A stretch of DNA of 64,000 bases. Origin: Cordylochernes scorpioides (Eukaryota > Arthropoda > Arachnida > Pseudoscorpiones > Chernetidae). The position numbers and the translations under genes were made by a program. Each line of letters opens with the position of its first letter. Position 1 is the first letter of the stretch. The stretch is taken from contig CP092869.1 in NCBI GenBank assembly GCA_030710605.1, forward strand, positions 12,363,425 through 12,427,424. Direction: 5' to 3'. Under the pieces are notes generated by a model. The model was not told the origin of the DNA, did not search any database, and saw only the letters and a program-made list of their open reading frames with translations. Shown here piece by piece: positions 1 through 11,461 of the stretch.

Positions 1-2937
1 CAGCAGACTCTACAGCATAACTCTGCATAAGCATTCTACTACACCCAGTTCTCAAGCTTTACAAGCTATATATTAAATCGTGTTTAAAAAAAAACAATGA
101 CCAAATCATAACCTTTGTTTACATCGTGCGTCATCGTGACATCATAGGTCAGAACTGGCCAAAATCTACGGTGTCACCCGTGCTATCAAATGTCATTATA
201 AATATCTTGGAATTTTCATTTTACAGGGCAAATAGTGACAATCAGACGAAATTTTGAAAAACTCACTGTGCGGTACACTTTTGATTGGTACACTATGATG
301 TAGGTTCGTTTGGATAAAAATGGTCTCAAGCAAAGGTGATAATATTTAAAGAGGATCAACTTTATATTGGGGTGGTTCGTTTGATATTGAAAAAATGATT
401 CAATTAATCATCCGTGGTATTTTAATTTATTAAGGATAAATATAGATATTAATATTATGTTACAAATTAAATTTTTAGTAAAAAAGAAGTTGGAAAATGT
501 TCGATTCAAACGGATGGATGGGAGAGCACATCGGCCCGTGATGGCCGTCAGTTTTCGAACGTCTCTGCCGCCGCCGCGCATGCGCGCCGACTTGGCTTCA
601 CCACCAACGCCGCGCACCGCCGGTAGTCCACGTTAGGCCCAGCGCAAATTACCTTTCACTAACACTCACTATACAAAAAAATATATTTGGTAATTTCATG
701 TTATTTTTCATCTATGTTTTCATTTTATTTAAAATTTCACTTTATTATAATCAATTCATTGTTATAACAATTGTTAAAAAAATATGGACTTTATACTTGG
801 TGCTAAAATTTATAATTTTTATAACAAAGTTAACACTAATATGATGAGGTGCAACTATAAATTTTTTTTTTTTAAATGAATGTTGTTGTTAATTCAATTT
901 TTTAAAATTCACTTAATAAAGTCAATTTCTATTATATATATAATTGGTTTCCCCTTTATTTTCTAAGAGGTCAATTTTATTCTTTAAAAACATCGAAGCT
1001 ATGTGTATAAATATAACCAAAAAAAAAAACGATCATAAATTTTGTTTAAAAATGGATTGATATTTTTTAGAGTATAAATATTATTTAGAGTTAAGAACAT
1101 TAATAAATGAAAATTTGCTCATCCCTATTTCTCTGTGTGTTGAAAAGATTTTTTTAAAACGTACTTTCTTTTTAGGTTTATACGAATTCTTTTCTACAAC
1201 TATTTTATAAATCTAAATATGCATATTAAAAATTTCATAGCCTTAACTACTTTTCTTTTAAAGCAAATTTTGGTTAAATACGCAATTCGAATTAGTGCGA
1301 AATAAAACTACACAAATTAGTTAAGTGTCAAATGACTTTTTCTTTTTAAATTTTCTAAATAGATCTTCAATTAAAAATACTTACATCATAAGATCGTAGA
1401 AAATTACAGGAAACATCCTGGCTTCAAATTTTATTAGTTCATTTATATATTAATAAAACTTCGCAATAACTGTACGAAAGTAACTCACGAGCCTTTTGTT
1501 ATTCTATTCTATTGCTTGGTTGAGTGCACGTGATGAGTTTGGTTTTAATGTTTGAAACTTTTTTTCCCCTCTAACGGTAGTCAATTGAATTGGTCAAATT
1601 TGAATTTTATTTTACATTTTTAATTTTTCAAAATATACAAAAAATATATATAAATTTGGCCCTATATATTAAGAATATTTTTTTTAATAATGAAGTGATA
1701 TATTATTTATTTGATTAACCCAGGCTCTTGGAGTGTTCAGTTTATTTATGTCAATATTGTAACATATAATTTATTTATCACCTAAATATTAATTGTTGAT
1801 TCAGAAACATCTAGAATTCTTCTTTGCATTTGTAAATTAATGTGATAATCGTTTTTCTGATTTTGATCTCGAAATTCATAACACTCTACTAAATATGAAT
1901 TATTGTCAATAGTTTCATGCGCAATTATCCAGATCGGATATATCGTGTCTTATTTGCAACTGGTAATAAACTCATAAATTATTTATTGATAAGTTTCACT
2001 TGTCCAATTAATTACTTTACATTATTATAAAGAGGAGATGTTTTTAAAGAAAGTTTATGGAAAATATTTTAACATTTTTTAATAACGCAAAGTGAGAGAA
2101 CTGAGGATGAATATTAACATATCGAACATTTTGAAAGTTTATATATATATATATATGCAGAATATAAAATTATGTATTTGGCGTTTGCACACCGGGAACC
2201 TGGATACCTATATATATAATAGGGGATTTATTTGTCATAGTTTAATATATATTCCTCCACACACACAGGAATTAATAAAGAAAAATATCAAAAAGACTTT
2301 GAGAAAAATACCTTCGTCAACTGTATTCGCTGCCTACTCGCGGTACGCTGGCGACGTTCTATTGGTTGCCACGGAATCCATAGTATCCATAGTAACTATA
2401 AGCACAATATTTACTTATAATATATATATAGGCATATCTCTATATCATATTTTTATAATAATCACATGAAATAAACTTTAATTTATAATATAAAATACAA
2501 TAAATATATGTAAAATAGAATAATACATATAAATATGTATAAATACATATATATATTATAAAATATATTTATAATATAATATATTTATAATATATGCTAT
2601 AAATACACATAAAAAATATATAATTTATAACGAGTGTTAAATGGTTAAATATTATAAATAGTTACCAAAGTTGTCAATAGATGGCGGGACAATCTCAGCC
2701 TTCGCTCAAACTTGGTTTTCTACGATATTTAGTAAATGTATCTTTTAGTTCCTATTATATCGAGACCTCTCGAAATGATATTTAATTAAATTATTAATTA
2801 GAATAAGTAACAATAATTAATTAAGAAATAGTAAGAAGCATGATTAAATATTATTTTGAATTTATAAACAAAAGATACACTTATTGGTTTTCCAAAATCA
2901 GTCTATAAACCTTTATTTTAGCACTATTATTAAAATA
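1..2937. other. AT-rich spacer without recognisable genes
   Basis: This stretch is strongly AT-rich with many homopolymer and TA runs. The longest open frame (about 2092-2469, plus) runs through TA-repeat sequence and shows no domain. The first 60 bases resemble the end of a repeat seen at 16745, 51066 and 62676. A compact CpG- and GC-rich patch at about 490-640 stands out from the AT background and could be an old promoter or element end. I see no exon that I can defend. Confidence 0.6.
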
Positions 2938-4064
2938 CTAGACGAATGGCCCGGGCAACGCCCGGGTTTTACCCGAGTGCGAATATATTTTTAAAACGTT
3001 GCCTTGGGTGGTCGCTATAGAAAGGGTGGTCTGTATAGACAGGTGTATGTATCACACAGCCGATAACAGGTTTGTCTAGAGTGGCCGCTATAGACAGGGT
3101 GGTCTGTATAGACAGGTGTATGTATCACACAGCCGATAACAGGGTTGTCTAGAGTGGCCGCTATAGACAGGGTGGTCTGTATAGACAGGTGTATGTATCA
3201 CAGCCGATAACAGGGTTGTCTAGAGTGGCCGCTATAGACAGGGTGGTCTGTATAGACAGGTGTATGTATCACACTGCTGATAACAGGGTTGCCTAAGGTG
3301 ACCGCTATAGACAGGGTGGTCTGTATAGACAGGTGAATGTAACACACTAATGATAACAGGGTTGCCTAAGGTGACCGCTATAGACAGGGTGGTCTGTATA
3401 GACAGGTGGATGTATCACACAGCTGATAACAGGGTTGTCTAGAGTGGCCGCTATAGACAGGTGTATGTATCACACAGCTGAAAACAGGGTTTTCTAGAAT
3501 GGCCGCTATATACAGGGTGGTCTGTATAGACAGGTGGATGTAACACACTGCTGATTACAGGGTTGCCTAAAGTGTCCGCTATAGACAGGGTGGTCTGTAT
3601 AGACAGGTGAATGTAACACACTAATGATAACAGGGTTGCCTAAGGTGACCGCTATAGGCAGGGTGGTCTGTATAGACAGGTGGATGTATCACACAGCTGA
3701 TAACAGGGTTGTCTAGAGTGGCCGCTATAGACAGGTGTATGTATCACACAGCTGATAACAGGGTTTTCTAGAATGGCCGCTATATACAGGGTGGTCTGTA
3801 TAGACAGGTGGATGTAACACACTGCTGATTACAGGGTTGCCTAAAGTGTCCGCTATAGACAGGGTGGTCTGTATAGACAGGTGGATGTAACACACTGCTG
3901 ATAACAGGGTTGTCTAGAATGGCCGCTATAGACAGGTGTATGTATCACACAGCTGATAACAGGGTTGTCTAGAGGGGGGCAGGGAGGACACGTGTTCGCC
4001 GGCGGCAGCCAATGGGCGCGCATTCTATCCGTGAGCTTCAGAATAAGGCAATTATATAAGTAGA
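2938..4064 (-). mobile_element. Non-autonomous Helitron carrying a minisatellite
   Basis: Read on the minus strand, the element begins at 4064 with TCTACTTATATAATTG and ends at 2938 in CTAG. A GC-rich hairpin (arms GCCCGGGC type) lies about 8 bases inside the 3' end. A 5' TC, a 3' CTAG preceded by a hairpin, and insertion between A and T with no target duplication are the Helitron signature. No Rep/helicase gene is present, so it depends on an autonomous partner. Nearly all of the interior is a 73-bp tandem repeat. Related elements lie at 38710-39394 and 39405-40486. Confidence 0.8.
2995..3975. repeat. 73-bp minisatellite array in a Helitron
   Basis: About thirteen diverged copies of a roughly 73-bp unit are arranged head to tail; key words are CGCTATAGACAGGGTGG and CTGATAACAGGG. 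Some units have lost the GGTCTGTATAGACAG segment, giving shorter variants. The same unit forms arrays in both orientations at 38775-39300 and 39520-40075. Open frames across it are by-products of the repeat: 73 is not a multiple of three, so the reading phase drifts from unit to unit. Confidence 0.85.
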
Positions 4065-4174
4065 TTCTGTTCCAGACTATTTGATAGCATTTCCATTTTG
4101 AAACATTCCTAATCATTAAGGATATGTACGGAGAGATTTCACGGCTGATGAGCCAAATCTCCGTCATTTTTTCG

Positions 4175-4770
4175 TTCTAACTTTTACAATACCCAGTTTA
4201 CAACGAACCATGGAAATTTTAAGGGATTTTTAGCAACAATTGGAGCGGTTGAGGACTCTAGCTATCATTGTAACAAGGAAATCCAGGACTCGAGACACCT
4301 ACTGCTGGAATGTTCACTCTTCTTTACCGCTAGACAACAGACAGTAAACAATGTTGTAGATCTATATCAATTTGTAAATAGCAGAGAGAATTATCATAGA
4401 TTTAACTATTTTGGTAAATATATTTGTGATTATCTTTCTAACCTGAAAGGTTCAGGTTCCTAATATTTATTATTGTTTCTCTTTTTATATATATAAGATG
4501 GCTTTTCTTGATTTATCAAGAAATTGGGTTGGCCAAATATCACGGAGCAAGCTAAATAAACGTTTAGTTTATTTTTGCTCCACTAGATGGCGCTCTGCCA
4601 TCTAAAAAGCACATGTGCTCGTGATCAGGAAATGCCTTCTTTATTTTTAATATATATATATATAATGTCTATAACTGCTTCTGTTTAAAAAATGTAAATC
4701 GACGCAATTATCCCTAGCCGGGATATCGCGTTTTGTGTGTTGAAATAAAATTAATAGAACTGTAATATTT
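4175..4770 (+). pseudogene. 5'-truncated LINE: end of ORF2 plus 3' UTR
   Basis: The plus-strand frame ending near 4460 matches the last part of the ORF2 encoded at 31123-34182. It includes the motif GNF..FLATIGAVE followed by a C/H-rich finger ending HLLLEC and a stop. The 3' UTR is interrupted by a hairpin repeat (about 4496-4650) and resumes at about 4690. It ends with the same hairpin-type terminus (ATCCCT...GGGATATCGCG) and A/T-rich tail as the intact element near 34385. It is a dead insertion of a related, clearly diverged element. Confidence 0.75.
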
Positions 4771-5227
4771 CTATCAAATCAGTAAGGTATGTGGTATCAG
4801 TGTTATGATAGGAAATGTGAAATATTATTAAGTTTATTCGATAGAGGGTACTTGATCATTTAACTCCTTCCTCATTGCCTTTATCTTTGTTCTCTTCATA
4901 CGTGTGTAAAACGGTTCTGGTTCAAAATCCCGACAGCCCAAAATACCAATAAACAAAATCCAGACAGGATCTAAATCCCGAAAATTTTATTTTATATTAA
5001 CAAAAATGTGTGGTTTATATAATATTGCCACGTGGAAAATTAGGGAAGACCAACTTCAGGTTGAGACAACAATTTATTTCAGGCAAGGACAAACTATGAA
5101 TGGTAAACAAAAGACAAGCCACGAGGAATATTTACAGAGTAGCAAAATATGAACATAAAAATGACCACTCTGTTGATAAAAATAATAAAAATTAATTAAT
5201 ACTTTGTTACAATATATAAGAAAAAAG

Positions 5228-5400
5228 TCGGTAGACAAGTAGGTAACACCCTTTATTCCCGACAGCCATGAACCGGGATTAAATCCCACGTTAACATTTC
5301 AATATGTGAATAACCTTCATATATTATTCATTGTTTCAAATAACATAAACTAGGTTGTTCTTGTTGAGTGGTACCTAATAAAGTGATTTTGGAACAAGGC
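5228..5400 (+). repeat. tRNA-derived SINE, family 3 (copy 1)
   Basis: The tRNA-like head contains a degenerate box-A stretch followed by CCCGACAG and an ACCGGGAT box-B-like region, then a body ending in TAATAAAGTGATTTTGG. Better copies occur at 10639-10813 and 47092-47270. It encodes no protein. Assignment to a SINE rests on this head-plus-body structure and repetition at three places in the window. Confidence 0.5.
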
Positions 5401-5644
5401 AACAAGATATAATATATAAATGATAATATGATTTTTTTAACTTTCAATATCTCAAAGGAATAACAGTTATGGTATATGCTAATATAGAAATACTATATAA
5501 AGAATGTTTACAAAATTGCATATTTCCTCAAGTTCGATAAGTCAAAATTGTAGTGAATATATCACACACAGATAGCGCGCTAATGCATTACATTAATTTC
5601 TCTTTTATTTTTATATATTTTAGTCATTTTAGCTTTAATAATTA

Positions 5645-5870
5645 TGATGGTGGTGGTGTCTTGTCCACATAGAAAGGGAGAGTGCCATTGCACCGTTAGT
5701 CAGCCACATTTCAGAGTTCCCTGTTCACGGTTACCGTAGCGGCTCACGACACCGTACTACAGGGCAGTCCCTTACTTGTGCTGCTTCTCCCCACGTATAG
5801 AAGGACTTCTAGGCAGGAAGTATTATGGTTGTTGTTGTTGTCGTGTCCAATGAAGAGCCTCAGATAAGTT
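5645..5870 (+). repeat. Dispersed repeat ending near (TTG)n
   Basis: The block contains CACATTTCAGAGTTCCCTG and CACGACACCGTACTACAGGG, and ends in a TTG-rich stretch reading into GTGTCCAATGAA. The same block recurs at 7285-7480, 20905-21060, 21115-21300, 55805-55990 and 56020-56200, tandemly in the last two pairs. On the minus strand it directly follows LINE 3' fragments such as that at 7490-7705, so it is probably transposon-derived. No coding capacity is visible. Confidence 0.55.
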
Positions 5871-6207
5871 TGCTTGTAAGAAATTTAAACTATTTTGACC
5901 CGTATGATTCTTTTAGAAATAAAATAATTTTCTACTGTCCTTACTGCAATGATAAAATATTAGGAGGACAATAAAGGCAGTAGAAGATTTTTTTATTTCG
6001 GAAAGAATCATACTATCAAAAAGAGTTTAATTGTCTTATAACAGATAGCGTGCTAATCCATTATATTAATTTCTCTTATATTTGTATATATTTTAGTTAT
6101 TTTAGCTTTAATAATTATTTGAGTCAAAAGGCGATCCATCAATTAAGTTTGTAGGATGGTTGTTGATTCTTCATTCGAGTCGTCCGGCTCACCAATTTTT
6201 GTAGGAT

Positions 6208-6541
6208 TGTGGTTCCGTGATGTGTTGGTGTGGCTTGTGGAAAGGCCGCTGATAAAATTATAATCAAAATTAATTTATTTAAAGCCAGAAATATAAAAAT
6301 AGAAAAGAAACAACGGTTGAAGTAACGGCCGTTGGAGCAAGCCTAGATGTTTACCGCGTGAGTGCCAGATCAAGTGTCGGAAGACGCCAGTCGCTAGAAA
6401 GTTCCGGATAACGCCCGTGCATGCGTAGTGAGGTGTTCTCCCAACACGTGCTTGCCGAGGCATAGTGGGGCCGCCATTTTTCTGCCCGTATGTGTTTTGA
6501 AGCTTTGTCCCAGTTCGCTGAAGCAAAGTGCAGTCGCCACA
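6208..6541. mobile_element. Probable solo LTR (diverged)
   Basis: The segment starts TGTGG and ends CCACA. It is a diverged homologue of the solo LTR at 53618-53934, sharing the words GGAAAGGCCGCTGAT and GCATGCGTAGTGAGGTG. It contains an AT-rich stretch that could act as a TATA region. I cannot find a matching target-site duplication at its ends, so it is older or rearranged. Confidence 0.55.
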
Positions 6542-6618
6542 AGTTAATATAAAAGGGCATACCTGGATTGTTTCTTATTTTTATTTCCTTACATTTTGTT
6601 TCAAAAACATTATATAGC

Positions 6619-7110
6619 CTAGTGGACATGGCATCTGCCCGGTAAGTGGAACATTGTGAGTTTGATTCCCATCCCTGGACACTTTTATTTTTCCGTTCAT
6701 CATTACTCTTCATAATTCACCCTTTCATACCTCATCCAAAAAGGTTAGAAATAGTCAATATTTCACCTTGAAATAAAATTTTGATTTTCATTGAAAAGAA
6801 ACTCATGCGGTGTAACTTCAAGTGTCGTTTTGCAATCACAGGCCGCAGTGTATTATATTGTATTATATAAAATACTGCATTACTAATTTCACAAAAGCCT
6901 TTAATTTTCATATTATTTTTATTTCATTATTATTATTAGAAATTGTTTAATGTATGCGGTGCGATGTAACTTCAAGTGTCGTTTTGCAATCACAGGCCGC
7001 AGTGTATTATATTGTATTATATAAAATACTGCATTACTAATTTCACAAAAGCCTTTAATTTTCATAATATTTTTATTTTATTATTATTATTATTATTAAA
7101 TTGTTTAATG
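6619..7110 (+). repeat. tRNA-derived SINE, family 2, with duplicated tail
   Basis: A tRNA-like head (AGCCTAGTGGACATGGC, then GATTCCCATCCCTGG) is followed by the SINE body seen again at 28706-28965. The distal part (about 6805-6955) is repeated in tandem at about 6956-7110, containing ATGCGGTG and CACAGGCCGCAGTG. The head here has mutated acceptor-stem bases and is not a functional tRNA. Confidence 0.65.
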
Positions 7111-7489
7111 TATTATTATCAATAATTATTTTTGACCAATGACAAAGTTGTTTCCATATGATCTACAAGAATTTGTAAATTAAGTTTACTGTGCAATAAA
7201 TTGATAAAAAGGAAGCAATCTCTTGAAATATTTTGAGAATTGTTTGTCTTTACAGATCCAGGTACGTCCCTTTTATATAAATTTAATAATTATGATGGTG
7301 GTGGTGTCTTGTTCACATGGAAAGGGAGGGTGTCATTGCCCCGTTAGTCAGCCACATTTCAGAGTTCCCTGTTCACGGTTACCATAGCGGCTCACGACAC
7401 CGTACTACAGGGCAGTCCCTTACTTATTCTGCTTCTCCCCACGTAGAGGAGGACTTCTAGGCAGGAAATAATATGGTTGTTGTTGTTGT

Positions 7490-7705
7490 CGTGTCCAATG
7501 AAAAGCCTCAGATGTCTCCATGCATCTCTATCACAGCAATTTCCACTATCTTGGGTGTATAAAGCTGCTGCTCTGAGTCTATGTCAATTTTCTGCAAGGC
7601 TGCGGCCATTTCTGGGCATGAGAATATGTGGGTAGGTGTTCGTTACACACCAGAGCAATTTTTGCATGTCCTATAGGTTTTTGTGCCATCTGGATGTGTT
7701 GTCAT
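7490..7705 (-). pseudogene. C-terminal LINE fragment (RNase H-type LINE)
   Basis: On the minus strand the frame reads MTTHPDGT, TYRTCKNC, TPTHIFSCPEMAA, QQLYTPKIVEIA and ends in a stop. This is the C-terminal CX2C...H...C segment common after the RNase H domain in arthropod LINE ORF2 proteins. An in-frame stop after the second cysteine shows it is dead. A close relative lies on the plus strand at 55349-55598. Confidence 0.65.
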
Positions 7706-8089
7706 TCCTTTATAGTGTTTCATTCTGAGTCTTGTTATAATTTTTGTCATTTTTCTCTCAGAGTTTATTTCGCATATTTGATCTTTTCTTATTTTTTGTT
7801 TAATTATCTTGTAAGTATTATAATGATCTATTCATAAAAAGGCGCTTCATCATTCAATTTTGGACAACAGTGTAGTTTGTGAAAGACATAAATCATTAGC
7901 TAGGAAACTCTCTAACTACGAACCGATCAAAGTTTGATGGGAAATATCAACCACTTTGTCTTCTATCTCCCTTGGGTGACATTGAGGAAATGTCCTAGAC
8001 CATAGTCGTCTGTCTAACCGCTGATCGATGCTGTCATATATTGACCTATCGTCTGCCAAAGAATTATACCTCTTATGTTACATTAGCGC

Positions 8090-8415
8090 GCCATCTGTTA
8101 TCAAAATTCGAAACTATTATAGACGCGTATGATTCTTTTTAAAAATTAAACAATTTCTACTGCCCATACTGCAATGAAAAATTAACGGGAGGGCTTGGCT
8201 TATCAGTGGTGAACCCTCCCAGCGGTTTAGACAGTTTAATCTACCATCCTTTTATGTTAATACTGATGCTAAACTCTTGGAATGGTAGATTTGGTTTATT
8301 AAACTGGCGAAACTGCTGGGAGGGTACACCACTGATGAGCTAGGCCATCCCATTAATTTTTAATTGCAGTAAGGGCAGTAGAGATTTTTTTAATTTTTAA
8401 AAAGAATCATACATT
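8090..8415. repeat. Foldback MITE-like element
   Basis: Long inverted arms flank a short spacer: the left arm contains GGTGAACCCTCCCAGCGG and the right arm its complement (CTGGGAGGGT). The outer arms contain CTACTGCCC and AAAGAATCATAC. Relatives lie at 13565-13945, 19015-19290, 35135-35320, 50000-50390 and 53310-53590, with single arms at 23445, 27230, 44700, 58570, 61590 and 62310. It is non-coding and could form a large hairpin. Confidence 0.7.
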
Positions 8416-8434
8416 GGCCCGTTGGCATACTTAC

Positions 8435-8590
8435 CTTGTTCTCCACGGTCACCCTTGGGCTCAATACTATTGGACCCGTCTCCCCCTGATCTCCGCGGAT
8501 CACCACCCTGCCCCCCTCCTCTACATCCCGGCTCTCCTGGCCTCACCCGGCGATGATCCCCTGGCCACCCATCCCCAGGCACCTCCAACA
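8435..8590 (-). pseudogene. Degenerate collagen-like exon
   Basis: On the minus strand a GC-rich frame reads GDGWPGDH, RPGEPGCRGGG and EPKGDRGEQG, and stops at a canonical donor (AAG|GTAAGT; exon end at 8435). Glycine falls every third residue only in patches, so the triple-helix register is broken. It resembles an exon of a collagen or collagen-domain gene that is decaying, or a chance Gly-rich frame. The equivalent position in block B falls into the N gap. It lies downstream of the IR-A stop codon on the same strand. Confidence 0.4.
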
Positions 8591-9544
8591 GTGTAATGTA
8601 TACAGCATTTTATATATTTTCCGTTTTTGGGGCTCAAAAAGCATCCATTCTGATTAGTAGCCCCGTAAGCAAATATAGTTCCATTTCTCGTTGGCCAGCT
8701 CAAATCTTTTTGTTGTTGCTTATTCCTCAAGTCGTTTAAATGATCTTCATTAGGGGGGAAGGAAAGAGGGGTGCTGTTGGTCTGAAGACCTGGACGTACC
8801 ACTCAGTGTGACCTTGGTCTCCTGACATGGAGCCGCTCCTATGGAGAACAGACAATTGATACATTAGCCGGGTACAGGATGGCCCTACCAGGAGTTAAAC
8901 TCCCGACGTCCTGTGCTACCTGTTTACACCCTCCCTCCACTTTGAGGCTGTAGGATAGGATTTTGGGAGGGGAAAATCTTTTTGTAAATATGTAATCTTT
9001 TATTTTCTTCTTTCGCCTCAAATCAGGTATTTCATTCTTAATTATATTCATCAGACAAATTAAAGTAAATTGTGATTCTTTATTATATTTTTACCAAGAC
9101 ACTGCAATATGAAGGAGTTATTAGTTAATGAAGGAGTTTTTAATTAATGATTTTATTTAATCATACAAACATTACAATTGTAACATAATAGAAAGAAAAA
9201 ATAATGGGAAATACAGCAATCAAAATATATATGTGCTATCGAACAACTACAACAACATCAGAGTGGTCAAAAATCAATAAAAATGTCATCAATGATAATA
9301 AGCTTGGAAATTAAATCCAACACAGTATCATAAAATACCTATACTGCAAATCAGTACCATTAAGTACTCAAGTACTCAAAAGAACCAGCAATTACTCTCT
9401 TATCTCAACAAAATAAGTTATCAAAACACACACAAAGCCTTTATTGAGACTCTCTGGTCTCATACAGATTCTACATTATATGAGAGAAGGGGTATTATAT
9501 AAGTAAAAAATAAATAAATTCAAGAAAGATCCAGTTAATTAGAC

Positions 9545-9845
9545 ATGTCTTTGATTTTCAAGGCCTTCATGTAAAATGTATATACATTTAATGTGAATGA
9601 ATCTGACAGATTGAATATTAGATAATATAATGAGGGGCGTGTCTGAGCAATTCCCGGGAGAAGCAAGTCTCTTTCTAAATCAAGGAACGAACATTCCAAC
9701 ATGTAGTGTTCTGCCTTGGTTATGCTTTTACATAGTGTACAATATATATATCTTCGGATTTTAAATATGTTATCATATCATGTATGTAACATCGTAAAGA
9801 TAGAGGCTGCCTGGCCGGCATTCATAGTTATTCAAATTAAAGATA
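9545..9845 (-). pseudogene. LINE ORF2 C-terminal fragment (block A copy)
   Basis: The minus-strand sequence corresponds to the better-preserved copy at 45947-46237 but has a frame disruption near the Cys pair. The end reads LDLERDLLLPGIAQTRPS and SFTLNV before the stop. It is the tail of a non-LTR reverse transcriptase of a family different from the one at 31123-34182. Confidence 0.55.
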
Positions 9846-9954
9846 CTTCGGACAGTAAATATTTACTGTAACATGTTATCATAACATGTATAAACACAGC
9901 GCTAATAAGACGGATAGTCTAAGTTTTACTAACTTCATATCACTCTAGCCAGTA

Positions 9955-10180
9955 GAAAGACGCCATGTAGAAATTAAGAAAAAGGCATCTCCTTATCGTG
10001 CAACTGAAAGTTGCTGATGGCTTGCACCATCTATCGGAATAAATATCAACTATTCTCGTTGATTTTTAATTATTCCAGAATTGGCCAAATACCCATTCTT
10101 GATATTTATTCCGATAGATGGTGCAAGCCATTAGCAACTTTCAGTTGCACGATAAGGAGATGCCTTTTTCTTAATTTATG
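9955..10180. repeat. Long palindromic MITE (block A copy)
   Basis: Two nearly perfect inverted arms of about 90 bp (AAGGCATCTCCTTATCGTGC / GCACGATAAGGAGATGCC) surround a short spacer. The equivalent in block B is at 46420-46640, so this insertion predates the duplication. Half or shorter versions occur at 18640-18755, 48940-49050 and 52940-53040. No coding capacity. Confidence 0.75.
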
Positions 10181-10638
10181 CACCTTATCCCAGTACAATA
10201 TCACATTTGTACTATTTTTTCACGTAATGTAGAAAGTTTGCATATTTACTACCAAAATAAATATATCCGCTTCACCAAACAACCCACTGTATTTTCAAAG
10301 AAATACCGGATGATTGTTCTTCATACAAAAAAAAGCACATTTCAATTGGTCTTTTTTTTTACTTACATTTTTTTTTGCGCTAGCAACGATTTTTTTCCTT
10401 TACCCTGAAATAAAAAAGACAGAAAGGGGTCGATTTATCTCAATGACTTAAATAGACAAGAAGGCCGTAGAGTTTTTTTAGAAGCCTGAAAGTATCGAAT
10501 TTTCAGAGGTGTTTTGATGTCTGGAAAAAAATATGGAATAAGTGTATAATAGTGAGACGAAAATTTTAGGGACTTTAAACACAATTTTATTATACATCTT
10601 AAAAGCTCATGTGCTCATGGTCAGGATATGCCTTCTTT

Positions 10639-10813
10639 GGTGGACGAGTGGATAACACCCTCGATTCCCGACAGTCATGAACCGGGATCTAATCCCGCGT
10701 TAACATTTTGTTTAATATGTGAATAAACCTTCATATATTATTCATTGTTGCAATTATCATAAACTAGGTTGCTCTTTTTGAGCGTTACCTTATAAAGTGA
10801 TTTTGGAACCGAA
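10639..10813 (+). repeat. tRNA-derived SINE, family 3 (copy 2)
   Basis: The head GGTGGACGAGTGGATAACAC resembles a tRNA D-arm/box A, and AACCGGGATCTAATCCCGC a weak T-arm/box B. The body ends TAAAGTGATTTTGGAACC. It is shared with block B (47092-47270) and therefore older than the duplication. No tRNA fold with a credible anticodon arm can be drawn. Confidence 0.55.
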
Positions 10814-11232
10814 TTGCCTTCTTTGATTTTAATAACAACACTTGACCTTTTTTATTTTATTTTTTAAAAATTATGTTTCATACATACAGTAGAACCTCCA
10901 TTTAGCGGACACCGCGCTAGAACAACCTTTCTACAAATGACAGTTTTCATTTGCAAAATTACTATATTTACTATTTAGCAATTCACCGGTAAGAGGAAAT
11001 TTCTCCCTAAAGGCCACTTTGACTTTGCAATTAGGTGCTGTCCTTTACAGGGAGGTTCTGCATTCTTATAAATTGTTGATTACTTTATATAATATTATTT
11101 CTGCGTTTTGCAGTCGAAAATTCACTCAAGACATTATTCTATTTGATAAATGAAATGTGGAACGACAACGAAGAGCGTGTGAAGCATGAGATAATGCTGT
11201 CAAAGTAGAGCTGTTAGCATAAACCAGTTTGG

Positions 11233-11461
11233 TTAAAATGTGAGATGCATTGTCAGTCTCCACCAGATAACTTCACCAAAGAAACCCAAGGTTGCCATTC
11301 CTATGAATAAAGTGTAGATAGCGAACACTCCCTTCAGGTCTTCCAGTTTCATTATCCCATCCCCAGTAGACATGTAGAGACGGCTGTTACAGGTATCCCA
11401 GTCGTGGTTCAGACGTCTGAACCATGTCGTGATTTGACCGGTGTCTCTGATCATCCTGGCC
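11233..11461 (-). CDS. IR-A terminal exon: M4 and C-terminus
   Basis: One base plus 75 codons and TAA. RDTGQITTWFRRLNHDW is followed by MKLEDLKGVFAIYTLFIG and ATLGFFGEVIWW, the characteristic 'l.l.dl.gvF.il..G..la...f..E' M4 segment. The intracellular tail is only about 10 residues. Acceptor CTGTTGCAG. Confidence 0.92.

Noticed and set aside
2092..2469. 125-codon open frame
   Set aside because: Runs through TA-rich repeats, no domain, no conserved counterpart.
2995..3975. CRISPR-like array
   Set aside because: Units are contiguous 73-bp tandem copies without unique spacers, inside a Helitron of a eukaryote.
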